From assembly GCA_039029935.1 (NCBI GenBank), contig JBCCFC010000799.1, forward strand, positions 1 through 6,502: DNA of 6,502 bases. Reading direction: 5' to 3'. Positions 6,467 to 6,502 of the stretch are shown one piece after another. A program made the position numbers and the translations under genes. The stretch is from G039029935 sp039029935 (GTDB lineage Bacteria; Chloroflexota; Anaerolineae; Caldilineales; Caldilineaceae). The notes under the pieces are model-generated. The model did no database searches. It saw nothing but the letters and a program-made list of their open reading frames with translations, and was not told the DNA's origin. The stretch's first letter is position 1; every line of letters starts with the position of its first letter.

Positions 6467-6502
6467 GTAAAAGGCTGATTTTTGCAAAAATCAGCCTTTT
6501 AC
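6467..6502 (-). terminator. Perfect 36-bp palindrome, intrinsic-terminator-like
   Basis: GTAAAAGGCTGATTTTTG (6467-6484) is followed at once by its exact reverse complement (6485-6502). In RNA it folds as a long stem with flanking AAAA/TTTT, the layout of a bidirectional intrinsic terminator. It lies 85 bp upstream of the MalF-like start and touches the window edge. It most likely ends or attenuates the transcript of a minus-strand gene to the right, plausibly the sugar-binding protein. The interval 6382-6466 shows no gene and no convincing promoter. Confidence 0.75.

Overview
The window looks like chromosomal DNA of a free-living heterotrophic bacterium. Base composition is mixed, about half GC by eye, and Shine-Dalgarno-led genes are tightly packed on two converging strands. 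No rRNA, tRNA, CRISPR array or transposase was seen. The low-complexity degenerate repeats between genes and the CUT1 permease pair without its own ATPase remind me of Chloroflexota (Anaerolineae/Herpetosiphon-like genomes), but this is only an impression and the phylum cannot be fixed from the window.

Left half (1-4304, plus strand): a candidate sigma70 promoter with an extended -10 at 17-45 drives a co-directional run of four genes. These are a type I Baeyer-Villiger flavin monooxygenase (124-1785), a zinc-dependent medium-chain alcohol/polyol dehydrogenase (1839-2993), a classical NAD-type short-chain dehydrogenase (3023-3796), and a broken gene of the pyridoxamine-5'-phosphate-oxidase-like FMN split-barrel family (3824-4304). 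Gaps are 53, 29 and 27 bp, and the genes after the first have good Shine-Dalgarno sites, so the run is probably one operon. The enzymes fit an alcohol-to-ketone-to-ester/lactone oxidation route, with substrate unknown. No esterase or lactonase is in view.

The fourth gene carries two separate lesions: an in-frame TGA at codon 20 and a one-base frameshift in a TTTT run at 4208-4211. Removing both gives a protein of about 159 codons that ends just before a hairpin at 4306-4340. This is the main non-routine observation in the window.

Right half (4414-6502, minus strand): two carbohydrate ABC transporter permeases of the CUT1 type, first the MalF/UgpA-like (5443-6381) and then the MalG/UgpE-like (4414-5268). 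They are separated by an unusually long 174-bp spacer full of short degenerate direct repeats. A perfect 36-bp palindrome (6467-6502), terminator-like, lies upstream of the permeases at the window edge. It probably separates them from a gene outside the window, likely the solute-binding protein. The two operons converge on the 4305-4413 interval, which holds the hairpin and no gene.
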